Positions 58,624-64,000 of a stretch of 64,000 bases of DNA are shown here, piece by piece; position 1 is the stretch's first letter, and each line of letters begins with the position of its first letter. The notes under the pieces are model-generated. The model saw only the letters and a program-made list of their open reading frames with translations. It made no database searches and was not told the origin of the DNA. Source of the stretch: Spodoptera frugiperda (Eukaryota; Arthropoda; Insecta; Lepidoptera; Noctuidae); the NCBI RefSeq assembly GCF_023101765.2, contig NC_064223.1, forward strand, positions 6,386,001 through 6,450,000. The letters run 5' to 3'. Made by a program: the position numbers and the translations under genes.

Positions 58624-59310
58624 TAAATAACGCTAATGTAAGGTCGGTATAGCTTGTCAAGTAACATTAGTACTCAAGTTTTTCAGTTTCCTAAGTGGTT
58701 GTCTTATATAACAAAGTAAATACTGGGTACTATTTGAGGTTCCATACTTTTTATCACTCAGGAATAGGGCGTAGACACCTGCGCTAAAAGTCTCTCAATC
58801 AAAGAGAGGTATTAATAAATATTAACGATGCATTTGTCACCTTTGTTGAGACCCATTTTTCACTAAAGGCTTTACCTATATACTATTATTTTATACATAC
58901 ATTGTACTAGTAATTAACCGATATAAAATATTACGGGAACATGACCAAGATATAATAAGCAACGAAAAAACCAACCTATGTATTAGGTAACACGATTCCT
59001 TTTTCTGCTTCAACCACGTACACACCAGCTTGTCTCCACATTACTACACACGTGTGCCTGTGAGCACGTAGTCCACGCCTGCCTAAACTTTCTGTCTACC
59101 CCCATAGGAACGGTATACAATGTATTACTATATATGTATACTTATATGAAACTATACGGTCCACATTAGCACATGTTTACGACTTGCGACATTATAATAA
59201 CTCGAACACGTAATTTAGGGGGTTATTCTAAGAATGAATTAGGAGTTTTAGAGTCTTTTAGGTTGCCAGAACTGTTCAAATAAAAAAAATCGTAACCTTT
59301 ATGTCCATAC

Positions 59311-59456
59311 CAGCTTCTGCCAGCGGCTTCGCCAGCGTTATTCCTGACCATAATCTACCATTATTCCAAATTTTATCTCGATCCCTTCAGCTGTTTTGGC
59401 GTGGAGAAATAACAAACAAATGTACAGACTTTTGCTTTTATAATCTGACTAGGATT
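59311..59456 (-). mobile_element. Family H LINE-tail repeat, copy 3 (inverted)
   Basis: CAGCTTCTGCCAGCGGCTTC, CCATAATCTACCATTATTCC and GGCGTGGAGAAATAACAAAC are the inverse of the family H order. Confidence 0.7.
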
Positions 59457-59850
59457 AAAAATGAAATATTAAATTGAAACACATTATCGAAACTGGTTTT
59501 AAGATCGATCGATTTTGTTCTAAAATAGTATCATTCCATGCACCAAATAAACGTTAACGTAACCACTAAACCTTTAAGGATGAATTTCGCATAAAACCGT
59601 ATATTTATGTTGATGACACACCTACTTACTTCAGTATTTGAGCAGATATTTGGAAATCCCTGTATTTAATGTATTTTTTATGTAAATTATACTTGATTCA
59701 CAGTTTATACTGGTCAATTGTATTGGCAGAGTTTGATTAGGTCATTAACAAGAGGGTCTTTTTTACCCGACAGTAGGGAGGGTATTGTTTAGACAATGAC
59801 CTAAAGTAACTAGCCATAAATAAGGACTCTAGAAGTCTAACATAATTGTC

Positions 59851-59950
59851 TTGAGTAGGAACGGGGTGATTTTTAGTCAGTAAGAGTTTATACTCCATCT
59901 CGCCACGCCAAAGGCGAGAGAAGTTGGAGCATTAGATAATTTTCCCCCTT
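59851..59950 (-). repeat. Family E dispersed repeat, copy 9
   Basis: TGAGTAGGAACGGGGTGATT, TTTAGTCAGTAAGAGTTTAT and AATTTTCCCCCTTT in reverse orientation; the CCGGAGC end is missing. Confidence 0.75.
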
Positions 59951-61019
59951 TATAAAAACACCCAATTGTTTTACAATATAATACGCCTTCGACATTAACC
60001 ATAAACAAATACTAATTAATATTATAAATGGAATCTGAGGATACATCATCGTCAGCGCACACCGAACCCGAATCAATTTTGGATTACCAATCAAACTCTC
60101 CAAGAAAATGCTTACCAACAATACAAAATTAAAAGCATCGCAAAAAACTGATTACACAATAAATTTTTATTTCACAAAAATCCTTCATTACGCAGGATTT
60201 TTAGCGGAAGCTTAAATACGGACGATCCGGCAAAATTACGTTTACAAGTTTATTTAAAATTAACGCAAAGTAAACAAATAAACATTATTTGTAAAGAAAT
60301 ACAAAATACAATTAATCCCTTTGGAGACCTGTTGCAAAAATAATGTCGCTTGTATTTTAAAACGGTTTAGTAATACAATGAAGACGGTTAATTCATTAAC
60401 GTCTAGTGTATTTTCACGTAAAATGGATTAAGGAGATAGATTATCCGAAAAGCCTTTGATCTTTCTTTCGATGGATGAAGGAATGGAGTACTTCGTCTTA
60501 CTGACGGTGAAATTACACAACGTATTCCACAAATGTACCTTTACTAAGAAAACTATTTAACTATGTATGAGTATTAAGGATGATAGAGTGATGTAGAACC
60601 TTGTCATATTACACTTTTAGTCGATATTAAAATGAGTTTTCCATCATGCAGGCAAAGTTACCCAAAATTAGAAATAAAAATATTTGAAAATCGATCTACA
60701 ATTGGCGGAGTAATCGATGCTAACAAAAAAAAAAACAAAAATCCGAACGTGTACTACATACGTTCTTTTTATTGAAGTCGGTAAGAAGTAAAATTGTTAT
60801 TCCTCCTCCTTTTTTTAAAGTCGGTAAAAAGTAAAATTCAATTATGCAGTTCGACTTCCAAATTGCACTCCTGATAATAAGTAATCAAGTAAATAATCAA
60901 ACCCAATTATAATAATTATTACTAGTTACATAATATGTGGTTTGTAATTAATTGCATGGAACTAATTGTCAGTTTAGAAGTTAATAACTTCAATCTGATA
61001 ATGCGGTATAAATTACTGC
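59951..61019. other. Gene-free stretch
   Basis: AT-rich. 60755-60850 contains two TTTTTATTGAAGTCGG/TTTTTAAAGTCGG words of family K, about 45 bases apart. Confidence 0.4.
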
Positions 61020-61150
61020 ACGTTTGGCATAATGGCTTGGTCATCGCGGATTCGATTTCCGCACGGAATTATTACTATGATTTACAACTGACAGTTGTTC
61101 CGGGTTAAAATGGCGGATGGTGAAACCGCCAAAAAAACTTGGGTGTGTTA
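61020..61150 (+). mobile_element. Family A SINE, copy 4 (diverged)
   Basis: GGCATAATGGCTTGGTCATC, a B-box remnant GGATTCGATTTCCGCACGG, then CAGTTGTTCCGGGTT, matching the family head and early body. Confidence 0.6.
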
Positions 61151-61284
61151 CCATAAGTTTATTATCATAATATTTTTTGTTGTGGCAAACCTACATAAGA
61201 ACAGCGAAATGTTTCTGACTGTCGCACGCAGATACATTTAATAATTACTTAAACTAATCCTTAGTAACAATTTTATATTTGAGG

Positions 61285-61420
61285 AGGGAAAATCATCCAA
61301 TGTCTTCTCCCACCTTGGGTGAGGCAAGAGAGTGTGAGACTCTTACTGACTAAAACCCACGCCGCTCCTACTCATTCTCTTCGAGCTGGTGCCCCTGTAA
61401 TCCGCTAGGTATTTCGGGAG
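61285..61420 (+). repeat. Family E dispersed repeat, copy 10
   Basis: GGAAAATCATCCAATGTCTT, CACCTTGGGTGAGGCAAGAG, GTGAGACTCTTACTGAC and GTAATCCGCTAGG in the + orientation. Confidence 0.8.
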
Positions 61421-61458
61421 TTAGTTACGGGATGAGTATCAGAGATACTAAGCTCCAT

Positions 61459-61542
61459 CTATGTGATCTGATGGCTCTTTGAGGCGCGCGCGGTAAGTGC
61501 GCCGTTCGCAGGAGTCGGCAAGCTATTCGCATTATAGCCCGC
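61459..61542 (-). CDS. Possible short terminal exon, unknown product
   Basis: On the - strand TTTCTTCACTTTAG is a fair acceptor, followed in phase 0 by 27 codons and TAG. The peptide starts AGYNANSLPTPANG and is less AT-biased than surroundings. The opposite strand carries GCGCG|GTAAGT, a donor-like site, so the CpG-rich patch might be exonic in the other direction. Too short to be sure of either. Confidence 0.2.
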   Translation of the reverse strand, partial: AGYNANSLPTPANGALTARASKSHQIT

Positions 61543-61619
61543 CTAAAGTGAAGAAAGCACACGAATAAAACAGCAAACCTTTGCCGCTCTACTAATAAAG
61601 TAACACCCATCCACATCAG

Positions 61620-62600
61620 AATAACTAGCCCACGAACATTTTCTCTGCACCATTCATCATTACACCAATCACTGCAAAGGTTTCACTACGCAATCACATA
61701 GTTATTTCTTTCTTTAACGATACGTAACTACTTGTGTTACATGAGTTAACTAGATCCGGTTGATAATGGCACTTTGATTTGTCATTGTCACCGAGCTAGC
61801 TGGTATCGGTTTCAAGGGAAACCATGTTTTTGTTGAAGAACGTGCCTTAGTACATACGGAATAGGAATTGTTTTTTGTTACTGTGGTATACTTGGTTTTA
61901 CAGCAAGGCTAGGTGTCTTTCCTAGGTCATTTTTTCACATATGTTCATGTTAAAAGATATGTTCTGTTCGGGATTTTCCAGTGGAATGTTTCAAAAATTC
62001 TCTTTGTGATAGAGGTGATAGTTAGATGTATGCTAAAAATAGTCGGATAAGCGCTTTACCCTTTGCTTTTGAACTAGGAGTACGCCGAAAATGTGCAATG
62101 TCTGATTTTTCAACAAATCAGGAATTGGATGGAAAATATTATGCTTTGTGTATGTTAACAATAATCAGTACCATCTTTAACACTATTAGCACCCACTAAT
62201 AGCCCTTTCCGTAGAACAAATATCTAAGTATTTACTTTAAAGGATAATTCAATAAACTCTTTGAGACGCTCGAGTTCTCCTGCAAAAGCTAAGTCGAGGC
62301 TTTTGTTGGTCACTTAGACGTTTACAGGAGCGAACTTCGCACATTTCTGCTTCGGAAATCTTCGAGCGATGCATTCTTTTCCTAACTATCTTTGTTCCAC
62401 TCAACTAGGTAGGTACTGTCCGGCTCTTTCAATCTTATTCACTTTGTACTTTATTTCTCTGACATTTTTACTTAATTACATTTTGTGTATATTCCTTTTT
62501 AGTTTTCTTAATAAAGTCAAATTGGACGTCTTACTTTGGCTTGGACTTATATTTTGATAAGTTTTAATAAGTGCTACAAGTAATTTATATGACAGTTGGT
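61620..62600. other. Gene-free stretch
   Basis: AT-rich; no recognised element. Confidence 0.4.
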
Positions 62601-62687
62601 AACAGTTAACTAAAAATCATAGTTTACCCACGTACTTTAATGGAAAAAAGCTCTACTAATTTCGGGTCACAGAAGGACCCTTCATCA

Positions 62688-62815
62688 TGAGGAGCGTGAC
62701 CAGACGCGGCGACGCGGTGACGTCGCGTCTGCGCACGCTGCGATTCCCCATAGATGTACGTGAGTACCTAAACCGGGATTTTCAGTTAATTTAGTATGTC
62801 TCACGGTACTTACTA
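62688..62815. repeat. Family F repeat, copy 4, with CpG-rich core
   Basis: The CpG-rich core CGCGGCGACGCGGTGACGTC is followed by AATTTAGTATGTCTCACGG, the block found after the right arm of copy 3. From memory, TTTACCCACGTACTTTAATG upstream also belongs to a dispersed lepidopteran repeat. Confidence 0.5.
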
Positions 62816-63309
62816 TAAAAGGTTTCAAACAATCCATTTGCAACAATCATGAAAAAGCTAAACTTTTTACATAAGTGACCTACAACCGCTGTATCAAACT
62901 AGTTTCTGACCTCTATCGACTAATTCTCGCTGGCACCTGTATACCTGTACCTATGTAAGTACCTGTCCATGTTCCACTGATATGTAGTTGTCTACATACT
63001 CGTGACATGCAGTGCTATACGATTAGCATTCTGTCAGACATGTTGGCGCAGGCAGATCTGAACAATGCATGAGATCAGAGCCCTTTGTTCCAACGATTTA
63101 GTGCAAGCATTGTACTGTTAATTATAGAAAGTTGTTCATTATCTAAATTAGGTGATTTCAACTACTGCTAATGGTTAGATTAAGTGGTTATAAGAATGAT
63201 TAATGTTACTTGAGGTTGGGGTTTTATTTCGTAATAGTAGATACTAAATCTGTAGTCGTGACACACGTACAGATATTTTAATACTAGTTTTTTAATGTAG
63301 TGCATTATG

Positions 63310-63375
63310 TTTTAGGATTTATTTACGTAACTATTTGACGAGGTAACTGTATTAGTTTCAAGCGATACTTGGGAC
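63310..63375 (+). repeat. Family F repeat, copy 5 (left end only)
   Basis: GTTTTAGGATTTATTTACGT, AACTATTTGACGAGGTAACT and AGTTTCAAGC follow the left arm of family F. Confidence 0.5.
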
Positions 63376-64000
63376 TCATAAGCAGACTAAATAATGCATT
63401 TTTTTAAGCCTTTCGTTTATTAGGTTGGGGTTAATAGCGTCCCTTTCTTAGTTCTTTATGTTTTATTTTTGCTCGTAACAAACGTCTTTAATTCCTAAAA
63501 AGCAAAAAATAATATGACTGCTAATGAGATAGTTGGGTGCGCATGACATTGAAGAAGTATAGGTGTGGGCAGATTTATAGGATTCTGTAGACGAATGAGT
63601 CACCATGCTTACTATTAGAAACTTACCGAGGTCGAATTGTATCCGCCTTGAATGCAATTTGAAGATTTTTATATACATATAATACAAAACAATACACATG
63701 CCCTAAATACATTTTTTAAAGAGATATTTTGCATAAAATATGACTCTATTAACATTCTTTTGCCAATCACAAGGAAATTGTATTTTCTACTTAAAGACTG
63801 AACTTTTAATCACTATCCCTTCCTTCTACAAAAATAAAAACAGACTGGTCAGCGAATACCATAATAATAACGCCAACTTAACTTTAACTTTAAACACTTC
63901 ACAGTAAAGTGCACTTTTGTGTGTTCGAACACGGAAGTCTTCAAGTAAAGAGATCACGATCGTTGGCGAATAAAACCCTCGAAAAAAGCACAGATTATAT
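63376..64000. other. Gene-free stretch
   Basis: AT-rich, nothing recognised up to the end of the window. Confidence 0.4.

Noticed and set aside
62688..62763. ATG-led CpG-rich stretch with a possible acceptor upstream and GTGAGT donor, looking like a short coding exon
   Set aside because: The segment leads directly into a block (AATTTAGTATGTCTCACG) shared with family F copies, and its CpG-rich core resembles the insert of another copy, so it is more likely repeat sequence than an exon.
1..64000. CRISPR arrays, operons, phage or plasmid features
   Set aside because: No regularly spaced direct repeats with unique spacers and no prokaryotic gene arrangement were seen; the window is animal-type DNA.

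Overview
The window looks like nuclear DNA of a moth or butterfly (Lepidoptera). It is AT-rich, has no operon-like gene packing, and is full of short interspersed repeats of the kind recalled from lepidopteran genomes: tRNA-headed SINEs with a clear B box, foldback MITEs, LINE 3' ends and poly(A)-tailed inserts. That assignment rests on pattern recognition, not on a database search. No complete host protein gene is visible. By a rough stop-codon estimate for this base composition, open frames of about 120 codons are expected by chance, so length alone is not evidence. I treat the region as intergenic or long-intron sequence.

The one unambiguous protein-coding entity is a 5'-truncated non-LTR retrotransposon at about 33.39-36.26 kb on the + strand. 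It keeps the last residues of an APE-type endonuclease, one frameshift, a 646-codon open reverse-transcriptase frame with all catalytic motifs, a 3' UTR with three imperfect repeats, an AATAAA signal and a TTTCTA microsatellite tail.

Layout: 0-16 kb is mostly single-copy looking sequence with scattered repeats, a possible TATA promoter near 10.46 kb and a MITE at 11.2-11.4 kb. At 16.6-17.9 kb lies a candidate DNA transposon peppered with a 13-base motif in both orientations. Repeats continue sparsely to 33 kb, where a CpG-rich patch with G-quadruplex motifs on both strands precedes the LINE. From 40 to 62 kb the repeat load is much higher: SINE families A and B, family E (ten copies in the window), nested insertions, two foldback elements near 52.5 and 53.5 kb, and minisatellites. 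A near-consensus CTCF-type site sits at 43.13 kb.

A few stretches might be real exons, all or mostly on the - strand. The best is 55537-55817, which has a textbook acceptor. Weaker ones are at 0.2, 12.1, 25.1, 31.3, 37.5 and 61.5 kb. They do not join into a gene model I can defend. Repeat family letters (A-K, O) are local labels used only here; strand for repeats without a tail or promoter box is arbitrary but consistent within a family.
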